Source: Pseudoruminococcus massiliensis (lineage in GTDB: Bacteria; Bacillota; Clostridia; Oscillospirales; Acutalibacteraceae). From it: a stretch of DNA of 64,000 bases. Shown here in pieces: positions 1 through 7,501 of the stretch (the stretch's first letter is position 1; every line of letters starts with the position of its first letter). The notes below the pieces were generated by a model. The model made no database searches and was not told the origin of the DNA. It worked only from the letters and a program-made list of their open reading frames with translations. Location: contig NZ_OLMR01000008.1 in the NCBI RefSeq assembly GCF_900291955.1, positions 1-64,000 on the forward strand. Reading direction: 5' to 3'. Position numbers and translations under genes: made by a program.

Positions 1-2
1 CC

Positions 3-140
3 AACCGCAGAACTTACTCTTCCTTTGATGAACTGAAACTGAGCATTTTTCAGTATATCAACGGTTTCTACAATTCTTTCAGACCTCATTCTCACAATAA
101 CGGCCTCTCTCCTGATCAGGCAGAAATGAATTTTTTGTAA
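3..140 (+). pseudogene. IS3-family transposase OrfB, C-terminal fragment
   Basis: The open frame from the window edge ends in TAA at 138-140 and encodes the last ~45 residues of an IS3-family DDE transposase. The tail FYNSFRPHSHNN followed by GLSP is the usual end of the rve integrase domain (tyrosine-asparagine-x-x-arginine-proline-histidine-serine, then LSP). The rest lies left of the window, so it is unknown whether the full gene is intact. The sequence differs from the IS at 17162. The IS right end probably falls near 183-185, after the motif ACTATGGTCCACA, because a small minus-strand reading frame is cut there. Confidence 0.8.
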
Positions 141-183
141 AATTTGCTCTTTTACTTGTCTACTTTATTGACTATGGTCCACA

Positions 184-210
184 CATAGGACTGTCCCGTA
201 TTCTGTGCAT
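184..210 (-). pseudogene. start of an element gene interrupted by the IS fragment
   Basis: On the minus strand an ATG at 208-210 follows a good Shine-Dalgarno (AAAGGAG, 5 nt upstream). It encodes MHRIRDSPM before running into the presumed IS end. It follows the same gene chain as its upstream neighbours (226-3846), so it is read as the next gene of that element, beheaded by the insertion. Too little is left to name it. Confidence 0.4.
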
Positions 211-225
211 CTTAAACTCCTTTCA

Positions 226-309
226 TTATACCAGCTCTCTTATTTTAAAGAAATACTGCATAAGTCTTCTGTTTTTCTTATAATTTAAGAATAAACCCTT
301 TACCTGCAT
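226..309 (-). CDS. very small basic peptide (27 aa) of the mobile element
   Basis: An ATG at 307-309 is preceded by an almost perfect ribosome binding site, AGGAGGTGA with 4-5 nt spacing, which is the main reason to call it. The 27-residue product is basic and aromatic (LNYKKNRR, QYFFK). A longer frame (226-588) exists but would start inside the ParR-like gene and has no such signal. It lies just downstream of the small membrane protein and could be a leader peptide or a genuine element gene. Function unknown. Confidence 0.4.
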   Translation of the reverse strand: MQVKGLFLNYKKNRRLMQYFFKIRELV

Positions 310-323
310 TCGCTCACCTCCTC

Positions 324-497
324 TCAGAATGTGCCCATTCTTACGAATGAAAGAAATACCCTTGCCACCATTGCGAATAGAAGAAGAATTATTCTGGCAA
401 GTCCTAAGACCAGCTTCAAAGCTCCAAGAATTATCCTTAATATCCACTTGAGTATCTCTAAAATCACTGTTCCTACGGCTCCCATAACTCTTCTCAT
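324..497 (-). CDS. small hydrophobic membrane protein (57 aa)
   Basis: The start chosen is the ATG at 495-497, which has AAAGGAG eight nucleotides upstream, overlapping the end of the ParR-like gene. The product is nearly all hydrophobic, with two helices (around VILEILKWILRIILG and LARIILLLFAMVARVF) and interspersed Arg and Lys. It is therefore an integral membrane peptide or a small pore- or scaffold-type protein. Such small membrane proteins are common in conjugative elements of Clostridia, but I do not recognise a named family. It is cotranscribed with the partition genes. Confidence 0.6.
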   Translation of the reverse strand: MRRVMGAVGTVILEILKWILRIILGALKLVLGLARIILLLFAMVARVFLSFVRMGTF

Positions 498-502
498 AAT
501 AA

Positions 503-949
503 TCAGTCTCCTTTCGACATCCATCCCATTGCAAGACCTGCAACATCTGCATCGTCCATAACATCTTCTGTAAGTTCTTGTGCTTCACTATTGGCTGCCT
601 GCATAATTACCGGCTGACCAACATTCATCCCGGATATCACTCCGCCTAACAGCTTTATTACCTCTTTTCTAGCCTCATTGGTTGCTGCTTCAATGACTTC
701 TTCCTTAATGTCATCAATATCTTCTGACCGGATATATTCAGCCCTCTCTTTTTCCTTCTTCTTGATAACAAAGGTTTCTTTTCCATAATTATCAATGTAA
801 AACTGAATCGCATCTATGATGAACTGATTCTTAGATTTGAAAATCTTTGGATCAAGGTTCTGAATCACATCATTGATTTTCACATGCTGAGGATTGCTCA
901 TGTTGAGGCGGACAGAAGTTTTTACTTCATATTCAAGTCTTCTTCCCAT
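503..949 (-). CDS. ParR-like partition adaptor / DNA-binding protein
   Basis: This 149-residue protein follows a ParM-like gene after 11 nt, and its ATG at 949 has AAGGAGG six nucleotides upstream (a second ATG at 952 is too close). The N-terminal half resembles a ribbon-helix-helix region (SVRLNMSNPQHVKINDVI, then SKNQFIIDAIQFYIDNYG). The C-terminal half is acidic and helical, ending in Asp/Glu-rich and Met-rich stretches. ParR proteins bind a centromere-like repeat and dock on ParM filaments. That role is inferred from the arrangement and the RHH-like N-terminus, not from a clear signature. A CopG-type regulator of the element is the alternative. Confidence 0.6.
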   Translation of the reverse strand: MGRRLEYEVKTSVRLNMSNPQHVKINDVIQNLDPKIFKSKNQFIIDAIQFYIDNYGKETFVIKKKEKERAEYIRSEDIDDIKEEVIEAATNEARKEVIKLLGGVISGMNVGQPVIMQAANSEAQELTEDVMDDADVAGLAMGWMSKGD

Positions 950-960
950 CATCTGCCTCC

Positions 961-1923
961 TTATGATAATCGCTTAGTGCTTTTAAGTCCCATCGTGGCA
1001 AGCTGTTCATATCCTCTTGCATTTGCCTTTACATCAAGGTTATAGGAAATGTTCTTTGCATCGTGACTGCCAAAATTCTTCATCACAACTGCCCCGCCAC
1101 CGACAAATACAATCGGTGTAGTCTTTAAGTTATACCCAAACTCACGGATTGAGTTATATACCTTATCAACAAAATCCTCTATCTCTGCCTTGATAATGGC
1201 AAAGTATTCATCATCAATATCTGACCTGCCATATCGCATGATGTTCTGTATCTCTGACTCGTCTACCTCTCCGTTAAGCTGTCTTACACACTGCTCATTG
1301 ATAGAACGCATACAGGTAATAAGACCTTTTGGAATCGTCACACACTTTGATTCATCCGGTGACTTGTTGATTACCGGCATAATGTCGATTGTCCAGCTTC
1401 CAATATCTACTATCAGTGTTTTCTTTGCCATAGCAGGAATCTTGTCCACTACTGCTGCATAGCACTGAGGAAATACTGCCACATCATCAATTTCAATATG
1501 ATATGACTCATTCTCATATTTGAAGCTTACACGCTTATTCTTTGTCAGGTACTTGATAAAATCATTCTTCTCTGCTCCAAATCTTGTAAGTGGAAGTCCT
1601 ACAGCAAGAAATACCTTTGCCTCTGCAAGACCTCTTCTTTTAAGTTCCTTGGCAACTGCTGCAAGAGTGAGAAGATAAAAGCTGTCATCTTCGACCTTTG
1701 TATCCTTTACTTCCTGCCTCACAGCTCCAACCTTATAGAACTTTCCTTCATACTCAAGTACATCGCCGAAAAGTGCCGGAGTTGTTGTAATCTCCTTAAC
1801 ACCTGTGACAAATACCTGAGAGATTGTTTTCATCATTGACCATCCATGATCAATGCCGATTACTTCTAACTTGTTATTCATGTGTTTTGCACATCCTTTC
1901 TTCTTAAACAGCCACTTGAACAT
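961..1923 (-). CDS. ParM/StbA-like actin-family ATPase (plasmid/ICE segregation)
   Basis: The actin/Hsp70 fold signatures are visible: a phosphate-1 loop IGIDHGWSMMKT near the N-terminus, a phosphate-2 region LIVDIGSWTIDI in the middle, and an adenosine motif PIVFVGGGAVVMKN near the C-terminus. The length of about 320 residues suits ParM/StbA proteins, which polymerise to push plasmid copies apart. The start is uncertain: ATG 1923 has AGGTGG close upstream, while ATG 1881 begins just before the conserved domain. It lies directly upstream of the ParR-like gene, the standard parM-parR order. This module stabilises plasmids and excised conjugative elements. Confidence 0.82.
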   Translation of the reverse strand: MFKWLFKKKGCAKHMNNKLEVIGIDHGWSMMKTISQVFVTGVKEITTTPALFGDVLEYEGKFYKVGAVRQEVKDTKVEDDSFYLLTLAAVAKELKRRGLAEAKVFLAVGLPLTRFGAEKNDFIKYLTKNKRVSFKYENESYHIEIDDVAVFPQCYAAVVDKIPAMAKKTLIVDIGSWTIDIMPVINKSPDESKCVTIPKGLITCMRSINEQCVRQLNGEVDESEIQNIMRYGRSDIDDEYFAIIKAEIEDFVDKVYNSIREFGYNLKTTPIVFVGGGAVVMKNFGSHDAKNISYNLDVKANARGYEQLATMGLKSTKRLS

Positions 1924-1932
1924 CTTAACCAC

Positions 1933-2208
1933 CTACTTTCCTATCAGCTTTCGCATACAAGGAAAACAATAACCATTCCCTCGATAATATGGACATCCGA
2001 CACATTCCGTCGGAAGTTTCTGTTCCTTTTTCTTAGATGGTTTACAACATGTTCCATTGGCACATCTGTTGTTATGTCCCCAGAAGAATCTACAATGCAT
2101 ACAATCTTTTAATTCTCTTTCAAGCTTTTCTTCTGGAGATACAAACCTGCGTTTCTTATGCTTATCTCTTTTTTCAACTGTTCCCACCAGAGCTCTCCTC
2201 CCTTCCAA
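1933..2208 (-). CDS. Cys-rich putative zinc-binding protein (91 aa)
   Basis: A small basic protein with two cysteine clusters: CMHC...C...CC in the middle and CVGC...C..C near the C-terminus. This spacing suits one or two zinc ribbons. The N-terminus is Lys/Arg-rich (KRDKHKKRRF). It ends 9 nt before the ParM-like start and its beginning overlaps a small membrane protein gene in another frame. I do not recognise a family. A nucleic-acid-binding accessory protein of the element is plausible. Confidence 0.6.
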   Translation of the reverse strand: MEGRRALVGTVEKRDKHKKRRFVSPEEKLERELKDCMHCRFFWGHNNRCANGTCCKPSKKKEQKLPTECVGCPYYRGNGYCFPCMRKLIGK

Positions 2209-2323
2209 GGAGTGATTGCTCTCTTATCTGTTCCATTGTCCTGTCCGACTCTCCTGCCGTCCTAGCTAACGAATACAATACGATAAGAACAATAATTATT
2301 AATGCTATGCTAAATCCCATCAC
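2174..2323 (-). CDS. small single-pass membrane protein (about 49 aa)
   Basis: A reading frame with AAGGAGGA just upstream starts at GTG 2323 (GTG 2326 or ATG 2320 are alternatives). It encodes one strong transmembrane helix (FSIALIIIVLIVLYSLA) followed by a polar tail with many Glu, Arg and Ser. It overlaps the first 35 nt of the Cys-rich gene in a different frame, which suggests translational coupling. It is too short for most gene finders. The family is unknown. Confidence 0.5.
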   Translation of the reverse strand: MMGFSIALIIIVLIVLYSLARTAGESDRTMEQIREQSLLGREESSGGNS

Positions 2324-2371
2324 CACTTTATCCTCCTTCAAATTAGTTGCCATATAGACAGAATTTGAATT

Positions 2372-2822
2372 TGGAAGTGATATAGTCTACATGGCTATGC
2401 TTAACGCTAAGCATGTAGGTACACGCCAGTCTTCTAGACTCCTATATCGCCCCGTGTACAAAGAGGTGTTCTCACCTCCGGGAGTTACAGACGAGCCACA
2501 AAATGTGTTTCACGACGCCCTTCTGAATTATCAGAAGCACTATCTCCTCTTTTAGCCTTTTGAGGATAAGGACGAACTTCTCGCCCTCTGTGGTTAATTA
2601 TCCTTACGCAACATGCCTATTCCTTTTACCAGATTTCCATCCAGCTTCTCGCCCTTCATCTTTCAATCCATCAGACTACTAATATGATAGCTGTGACTTT
2701 CATCCTCCAGGTACATGCCCCGTAATTTTACTACCTACAGATACTCTGCAGTGCAAACTACTTTGCAAATCTGTAACTGATTATTCAATTGTTATGTCCA
2801 ATCTCTCTTGGACAATTGATAT
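2372..2822 (-). ncRNA. candidate large structured RNA of the mobile element
   Basis: No gene fits this ~450-nt stretch, but it is packed with inverted repeats. Examples are a nested hairpin at 2387-2418 (inner arms ATGCTTA/TAAGCAT), GAGGTG/CACCTC at 2463-2478, CTTCTGA/TCAGAAG at 2520-2537, a long arm pair around 2563-2615 (GGATAA/TTATCC), 2748-2773 (CAGAT/ATCTG with inner GCAAA/TTTGC) and 2785-2819 (TCAATTG/CAATTGA with inner TGTCCAA/TTGGACA). An 11-nt motif, CTTCTCGCCCT, occurs twice (2577 and 2645). A G-U pair needed in one stem and purine-rich loops favour the minus strand, the direction of all neighbouring genes. It resembles in style the large ornate RNAs of mobile elements (ROOL, GOLLD), but I cannot assign it. 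Confidence 0.5.
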
Positions 2823-2869
2823 TCTACAATGCACTTTAATTTTACGGAAGTGACACCACTGGTGTATTT

Positions 2870-3154
2870 TTACGAATTTTCACCAGTTTTTGGTGTATTT
2901 GTCATTTCCTTTAATTTGTTCCATGTATGCTTAGGCAGTTCTCTTGCCGGCTCTCTGAATCGTTCAAGATATTTTTCAAATAATTCCGTATTGATTAATG
3001 CTGAATTACCGACTTTATAGACTGCTCCTGCCTCTCTCGCAATTACTATGATTCTAGATTTACTTATCCCATAAATAATCGCTCCTTCCTCTGCATTTAC
3101 AAATTTTTTCATAAAATCCTTTGTATCTGAATAGCACTTATATGAGTAACTCAT
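2870..3154 (-). CDS. DUF6462-like small element protein, copy 3
   Basis: This 94-residue protein has the motif order seen in its two upstream neighbours: an aromatic/basic start (KDFMKKFVNAEEGAIIYG), a helix containing IVIAREAGAVYKVG, then ALINTELFEKYLERFREP. The pattern resembles an excisionase/MerR-like winged helix, so DNA binding is likely. I match the family to DUF6462, small proteins common on integrative elements of Clostridia, from memory. The ATG has GAAAGGAG upstream. It sits 3 nt after the two-domain copy, in one operon. Confidence 0.6.
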   Translation of the reverse strand: MSYSYKCYSDTKDFMKKFVNAEEGAIIYGISKSRIIVIAREAGAVYKVGNSALINTELFEKYLERFREPARELPKHTWNKLKEMTNTPKTGENS

Positions 3155-3157
3155 TCA

Positions 3158-3616
3158 TCAGTCTCCTTTCACATTTGGCAATGGATGTTTCATTTCTGTT
3201 GGCGGTTCTCTGAATTGCTCCATATAATCATCAAAAATTTCCAAATTTATTAATATAGTATTTCCCTTAGCTGTTCCAATCTTATATACAGCACCCGCTG
3301 CTCTAGCCATTTCAATAAATCTATGATGCCCTATGCTATATGTCATTGAAGCTTCCCCAATTCTTACAAACTTCTTTTCTACGATTTTGTTTGAACTAGG
3401 CACTCTTGCAAAATGTTTCATAAATTTCATCAACCTTTCCTTATGTACTAATATAATCTTTGCAAGCTGATATCTTGCTCCAGCAGCTAATGCTATATCC
3501 ATTGCCTCATCTCGTGTTACATCTAATAAAGCCATTACTTCATCAATACGAATAAATCTTGGTTTTACAATTTCTTTTCTATAGGCACTAACTGAACCAC
3601 TCAATGTATTTACCAT
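3158..3616 (-). CDS. two-domain DUF6462-like protein
   Basis: The 152-residue protein contains the same domain twice. Unit 1 runs through FIRIDEVMALL, ALAAGARYQL and ILVHKERLMKFMKHF. Unit 2 runs through FVRIGEASMTYS, MARAAGAVYKIG and ILINLEIFDDYMEQFREP. Single-domain relatives lie on both sides (3625-3846 and 2870-3154). A tandem duplication and fusion is therefore visible in place. The start ATG at 3616 has AGGTGATG upstream. The likely role is a DNA-binding regulator or excision factor of the element, inferred from the helix-turn-helix-like layout. Confidence 0.6.
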   Translation of the reverse strand: MVNTLSGSVSAYRKEIVKPRFIRIDEVMALLDVTRDEAMDIALAAGARYQLAKIILVHKERLMKFMKHFARVPSSNKIVEKKFVRIGEASMTYSIGHHRFIEMARAAGAVYKIGTAKGNTILINLEIFDDYMEQFREPPTEMKHPLPNVKGD

Positions 3617-3624
3617 AACATCAC

Positions 3625-3846
3625 CTACTTATAAAACTCAGAATCTGTAATATGAAAAGTTTCAAGATACTTATCCAATATTTCTGTATTAACAAGTACA
3701 AGCTGACCAATCTTATAACAAGCCTTGGCATCCTTAGCCACTTCTTGAAATTTTGTCATTCCCATACTGTACATCTTTGCACCATCTGAATATCTTACAA
3801 ACTTTTTTGCATCCTCATATCTATCTTTTTTCTTTGATTCATCCAT
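3625..3846 (-). CDS. DUF6462-like small element protein, copy 1
   Basis: A 73-residue, highly charged protein with FVRYSDGAKMYSMG, QEVAKDAKACYKIG and LVLVNTEILDKYLETF, the same three blocks found in the next two genes. AAAGGAGC lies upstream of its ATG. It is the first gene of the minus-strand chain, with about 240 nt free upstream where the operon promoter should lie. Probably a small DNA-binding protein; the family name DUF6462 is from memory. Confidence 0.6.
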   Translation of the reverse strand: MDESKKKDRYEDAKKFVRYSDGAKMYSMGMTKFQEVAKDAKACYKIGQLVLVNTEILDKYLETFHITDSEFYK

Positions 3847-3902
3847 TGCTGTGCTCCTTTCACTTTGACTTCATAACAAATGACGTATTTTCTCCATAAC
3901 GC

Positions 3903-3945
3903 AAAAAAGAGGACATCTTCTAAATTTCTTTAGAAAATGTCCTCT
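3903..3945 (-). terminator. intrinsic terminator, minus strand
   Basis: Arms GAGGACAT and ATGTCCTC with further pairing (TTCTAAA/TTTAGAA) enclose a short loop. On the minus strand the hairpin is followed by TTTTTTG. It lies about 140 nt past the lysS stop, so it probably ends the greA-lysS transcript, and it separates lysS from the mobile-element genes. Confidence 0.7.
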
Positions 3946-3952
3946 TAGTAGT

Positions 3953-4102
3953 TCATATTCGATTGAGTCTTATTCTTTTCAGATTGTGTACTCTTTCATA
4001 CTGATGTAAATGACTATGCCAAAATACGTCTTTTAATGCGTCCTTTGACGTACTCAAATGCCTCAATCCCGCATAAACACTAGGTTTATTTATCCAAGCT
4101 CT
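3953..4102 (-). pseudogene. orphan coding-like stretch after lysS
   Basis: One minus-strand frame is open from just inside the lysS 3' end to TGA at 3953-3955, with no start codon. It reads like a real protein tail, including SVYAGLRHLSTSKDALKDV and ending in HNLKRIRLNRI. I cannot assign it to a family; a tyrosine recombinase or other element gene tail is possible. It may mark the junction where the element joined the lysS end. The open frame could be chance. Confidence 0.3.
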
Positions 4103-5570
4103 TCATTGTCGGGAAAAGAAGTACATCTCTGATTGCAGGAGCATTTGTAAGAAGCATACACATACGGTCAATACCGAAACCGATACCGCCTGTTGGTGGC
4201 ATACCGATTTCAAGGGCATTAAGGAAATCCTCATCTGTGTGATTAGCCTCTTCATCGCCTTGTGCGAGAAGTTCTTCCTGTGCTTTGAATCTTGCTCTCT
4301 GGTCAATCGGGTCATTAAGCTCAGAATATGCATTAGCCATTTCCCAACCATTCATAAAGAACTCGAAACGCTCAACATATTCAGGATTTTCTGGCTTCTT
4401 CTTTGTAAGAGGAGAAATCTCAATAGGATGATCCATAAGGAATGTAGGCTGAATAAGATGTTCTTCTACGAAAGCTTCAAAGAATAGGTTGAGAATATCG
4501 CCCTTCTTATGTCTTTCTTCGTATTCAACGCCTTTTTCCTTAGCAACAGCTCTTGCCTCTTCAAGAGTATGTATTTCGTTAAAATCAACGCCTGCATACT
4601 TCTTAACAGCATCAACCATTGTAATTCTCTCAAACGGCTTTCCTAAATCCATTTCTATGCCATTATATACGATAGTTGTTGTACCAAGAACCTCTTGTGC
4701 AACATGGCGATAGAGATTCTCTGTCAAATCCATCATACCGTGATAATCTGTATATGCTTGATAAAGCTCCATAAGAGTAAATTCAGGGTTATGTCTTGTA
4801 TCAAGTCCTTCGTTACGGAATACTCGACCAATTTCATAAACCTTTTCAAGTCCACCAACTATCAATCTCTTAAGGTAAAGCTCAAGAGAAATTCTAAGCT
4901 TTAAGTCCTCATCAAGAGCATTGAAGTGTGTTTCAAATGGTCTTGCAGATGCACCACCAGCATTTGAAACGAGCATAGGAGTTTCAACCTCCATAAAGCC
5001 CTGTGAATCAAGATACTTACGAATTGTGCTGATAATCTTAGAACGCTTGATAAAGGTATCCTTTACCTCTGGGTTCATAATAAGGTCAACATAACGCTGA
5101 CGATAACGAAGGTCAGTATTTGTAAGACCGTGATACTTTTCTGGAAGTGGCTTAAGTGACTTTGAAAGAAGCTTAACCTCTTTTGCATGAACTGAAATTT
5201 CACCCATCTGGGTTTTGAAAACAAAGCCCTTAATCTCAACTATATCACCAATATCCCACTTTTTGAGGAAGCCGTATTCTTCTTCGCCGAGGTCATCAAA
5301 CTTTGCAAAAATCTGAATTTTGCCTGAGCGGTCCCAAAGGTCCATAAACGAAACCTTACCCTTGCCTCTTTTTGAAAGCAAACGACCTGCAACACAAACA
5401 TCTTTGTTTTCGTATTCTTCAAAATTATTTTTTATTGTTTCTGTAAGAATATCACGGTCACTTGTTGTAATTACAAACGGATCTCTGCCTGCTTCCTTGA
5501 GAGCGTCAAGCTTTTCATATCTAACCTTGATAACATCGCTTGAGTTGCTCTGCTGTGGCTTTTGTTCCAT
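4086..5570 (-). CDS. lysS: lysyl-tRNA synthetase, class II
   Basis: Charges tRNA-Lys with lysine using ATP in the cytoplasm. The N-terminal OB-fold anticodon-binding domain (VCVAGRLLSKRGKGKVSF) is followed by a class II catalytic core: motif 2 FRNEGLDTRHNPEFT and motif 3 GIGFGIDRM near the C-terminus. The start at ATG 5570 (MEQKPQQSNSS) is preferred because AGAGGA lies 9 nt upstream; frames beginning at 5597 or 5600 lack one. Length of about 494 residues is normal. It follows greA by 87 nt in the same direction, a common greA-lysS pairing in Firmicutes. Its end abuts the mobile element region. Confidence 0.97.
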   Translation of the reverse strand: MEQKPQQSNSSDVIKVRYEKLDALKEAGRDPFVITTSDRDILTETIKNNFEEYENKDVCVAGRLLSKRGKGKVSFMDLWDRSGKIQIFAKFDDLGEEEYGFLKKWDIGDIVEIKGFVFKTQMGEISVHAKEVKLLSKSLKPLPEKYHGLTNTDLRYRQRYVDLIMNPEVKDTFIKRSKIISTIRKYLDSQGFMEVETPMLVSNAGGASARPFETHFNALDEDLKLRISLELYLKRLIVGGLEKVYEIGRVFRNEGLDTRHNPEFTLMELYQAYTDYHGMMDLTENLYRHVAQEVLGTTTIVYNGIEMDLGKPFERITMVDAVKKYAGVDFNEIHTLEEARAVAKEKGVEYEERHKKGDILNLFFEAFVEEHLIQPTFLMDHPIEISPLTKKKPENPEYVERFEFFMNGWEMANAYSELNDPIDQRARFKAQEELLAQGDEEANHTDEDFLNALEIGMPPTGGIGFGIDRMCMLLTNAPAIRDVLLFPTMKSLDK

Positions 5571-5657
5571 TTCAATCATTCCTCTTTTCTTAAACATCAA
5601 TAAATCTGACAGAACTGTAAAATCAGAATCAGTCAGTAAAAATTCTTAATTATAAAA

Positions 5658-6131
5658 TTATTTTCTTATCTCAAGAATTTCAAACTTAACTTCTCCGTTT
5701 GGAGTTTCAACCTCTACAACATCACCGATAGCGTGTCCGAGAAGTGCCATACCAACAGGAGATTCATCAGAAAGCTTACCATTGAATGGGTCAGCTTCGC
5801 TTGCACCAACTATCTGATAGTCAACATCTTCATCAAAATCATAGTCATGTACCTTTATTTTAGAACCAACATGAACCATTTCATTTGTAAGCTCACTTGA
5901 GTCGATAACCTTTACATTCTTGAGCATAGCCTCAAGCTCTTGAATTCTGGATTCGTTAATACCTTGCTCATCTTTAGCTGCATCATACTCGGCATTTTCA
6001 GAAAGGTCACCCTGTGCACGAGCCTCTTTAAGTTTTTCTGCTATTTCTTTACGCTTAACGGTTTTGAGAAATTCAAGCTCTTCCTCATAATTTCTAAGTC
6101 CTTCATCTGTCAAAATAACCTGTTTCTGCAT
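5658..6131 (-). CDS. greA: transcription elongation factor GreA
   Basis: Rescues backtracked RNA polymerase by stimulating transcript cleavage through the secondary channel. The 157-residue protein has the N-terminal coiled coil with the acidic tip ([20 protein letters not shown]) and the C-terminal FKBP-like domain ending in ISPVG-like [13 protein letters not shown] and KFEILEI. Length is typical for the family. AAAGGA is 13 nt upstream of the ATG, slightly far. It is transcribed with lysS. Confidence 0.97.
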   Translation of the reverse strand: MQKQVILTDEGLRNYEEELEFLKTVKRKEIAEKLKEARAQGDLSENAEYDAAKDEQGINESRIQELEAMLKNVKVIDSSELTNEMVHVGSKIKVHDYDFDEDVDYQIVGASEADPFNGKLSDESPVGMALLGHAIGDVVEVETPNGEVKFEILEIRK

Positions 6132-6233
6132 AGTGTGAAATCAGTCCTTTCAAAATTCACTAATACTTATTATTATATAAAAGCGTTGATTATATGTCAA
6201 GAAATTAGAATTGAAAAAGATTTATTTAGTTCG

Positions 6234-6365
6234 CTATTTTCTTGCTATAAAGAAAAAACTCGGAAATTTGAAAATTATCTCTTCATTTTGTTCGAGATAA
6301 GCTTTGATAACTTTCTTAAGAATATCGTTCTCAAATTCAAACTTATCATTTTCATCGATAGCACT
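6234..6365 (-). pseudogene. degenerate coding remnant, minus strand
   Basis: A minus-strand frame of 43 codons ending in TAG at 6234-6236 reads SAIDENDKFEFENDILKK, then AYLEQNEEIIFKF. It has coding-like composition but no start codon or ribosome binding site. A second remnant points the other way at 6367-6501 (ending in NMAEEIVLNEYVFV). The 6132-6653 gap therefore appears to hold decayed gene pieces rather than an intact gene. Confidence 0.25.
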
Positions 6366-6366
6366 G

Positions 6367-6501
6367 GATGATTATATTAAAAATGATGAAAGATTGTCTG
6401 AAAAAAATAAAGAATTAAATCCATTAGAATGGACAAAGTTAATGAATAATTACAAGAATATGGCTGAAGAAATTGTCTTAAATGAATATGTTTTTGTGTA
6501 A
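6367..6501 (+). pseudogene. 3' remnant of a gene, plus strand
   Basis: The last ~44 codons before TAA at 6499-6501 have a charged, helical composition (DDYIKNDERLSEKNKE, then WTKLMNNYKNMAEE). The frame has no convincing start and runs into AT-rich noise upstream. A hairpin with a T-run follows at once, as expected for a true 3' end. It is probably a decayed gene. No family is recognised. Confidence 0.3.
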
Positions 6502-6511
6502 ATAATCTTTA

Positions 6512-6555
6512 AAAAAGAGGAAAAAATTATCAAAATAATTTAATCCTCTTTTTAT
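6512..6555 (+). terminator. intrinsic terminator-like hairpin
   Basis: AAAAAGAGGA and TCCTCTTTTT form a 10-bp stem with an AT-rich loop and a T-run on both strands. It lies just after the plus-strand remnant. A second, perfect 16-nt palindrome TATGGGAATTCCCATA follows at 6626-6641, itself followed by CCCTTTTTTT, and may end the minus-strand gene at 6654 in part. Confidence 0.55.
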
Positions 6556-6653
6556 ATTTTTTAGACTGTGGGAGTAAAAGTAGTGTCTAGCCAGCACTGA
6601 ATTTATACTCCCGCATAAATTCTACTATGGGAATTCCCATACCCTTTTTTTAT

Positions 6654-7355
6654 TTATAAACTTAAATTTCCAGAAATATTTTTTAGTTGCCCATTGTTAT
6701 CAAATTCTACTGTTAAAATAGAATTTTCATTAAATTTAGCAATGATACTATTGTTATCATCACTATATTCAATTTCATTTTCACATAGTAATGCTTTTAC
6801 CATCAATTTATGATTGACATTAAATGTTGATATTATTTCCATAACTCGTGATGAAAACTCAACAGAATTCATTTTCTTAAATATACTTTCAGGTAGTTGT
6901 TTTACAAACATATAAATAGAAGTATTACCTGACCCACAAAAATAAGCGACATTTTCAGGGGCAAAAGCTATATATATCATAGATAAATTATATCCATTTA
7001 TATCACCATTTAAAGGTATTTTTCCCTCAGTTAATTCTTGTAAATTTAGTGATTGCATAGTTTTTCTTGTATTAATCATTAAATTTACATATTCATCAGG
7101 AATTACACTTTCTAATTCTGAAGAATACCAATAATTATCAGAAGTGCTTGTAGTTCCAATATATTGAACATTGAATGATTTTTCATCTAGTTTTAAAATT
7201 CCTTCTTTAACGTTAGTATCCCAATGATTATATTTTCCGATATAATCTATAAATCTACTTTGAAATAGATATGACTTTCCAATACAAATAGAAAATATAT
7301 TCTTATAATTTAAACCATCTGTATTCAATAAGCTTAAAGTTTCTTTTTTTAACAT
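6654..7355 (-). CDS. hypothetical protein, possibly DUF6882-like
   Basis: A 233-residue soluble protein without signal peptide or membrane segment. AGGAGGACTAAAT precedes the ATG, so expression is believable. Blocks such as FNVQYIGTTSTSDNYWYSS and AYFCGSGNTSIYMFV are laid out like the DUF6882 family (LG..S......W, later AYY), but I am not certain. It is very AT-rich and stands alone between remnants and a hairpin, which suggests an accessory gene. No function can be given. Confidence 0.6.
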   Translation of the reverse strand: MLKKETLSLLNTDGLNYKNIFSICIGKSYLFQSRFIDYIGKYNHWDTNVKEGILKLDEKSFNVQYIGTTSTSDNYWYSSELESVIPDEYVNLMINTRKTMQSLNLQELTEGKIPLNGDINGYNLSMIYIAFAPENVAYFCGSGNTSIYMFVKQLPESIFKKMNSVEFSSRVMEIISTFNVNHKLMVKALLCENEIEYSDDNNSIIAKFNENSILTVEFDNNGQLKNISGNLSL

Positions 7356-7501
7356 ATTTAGTCCTCCTCTTTTTAATTATTATACCATATTCTATCACTA
7401 TTTTATATACTCCCATTGAAATTTAATGAAATTTCTTATATAATATTTTAGAAAGAGAGTGTTATGTTCGTAAGCTGTAGCTCAATCGCTCTAAAACAAA
7501 T

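Noticed and set aside
226-588. A 120-residue minus-strand frame over the ParR-like gene end
   Set aside because: It lacks a ribosome binding site and overlaps two better-supported small frames; only its last 27 codons have a good start.
2037-2357. A 106-residue plus-strand frame with a hydrophobic start
   Set aside because: It runs opposite to the Cys-rich and small membrane genes, which have ribosome binding sites and the same direction as the element.
4086-5600. A longer lysS start at 5600 or 5597
   Set aside because: Neither has a ribosome binding site, while ATG 5570 has AGAGGA at good distance and matches the usual N-terminus.
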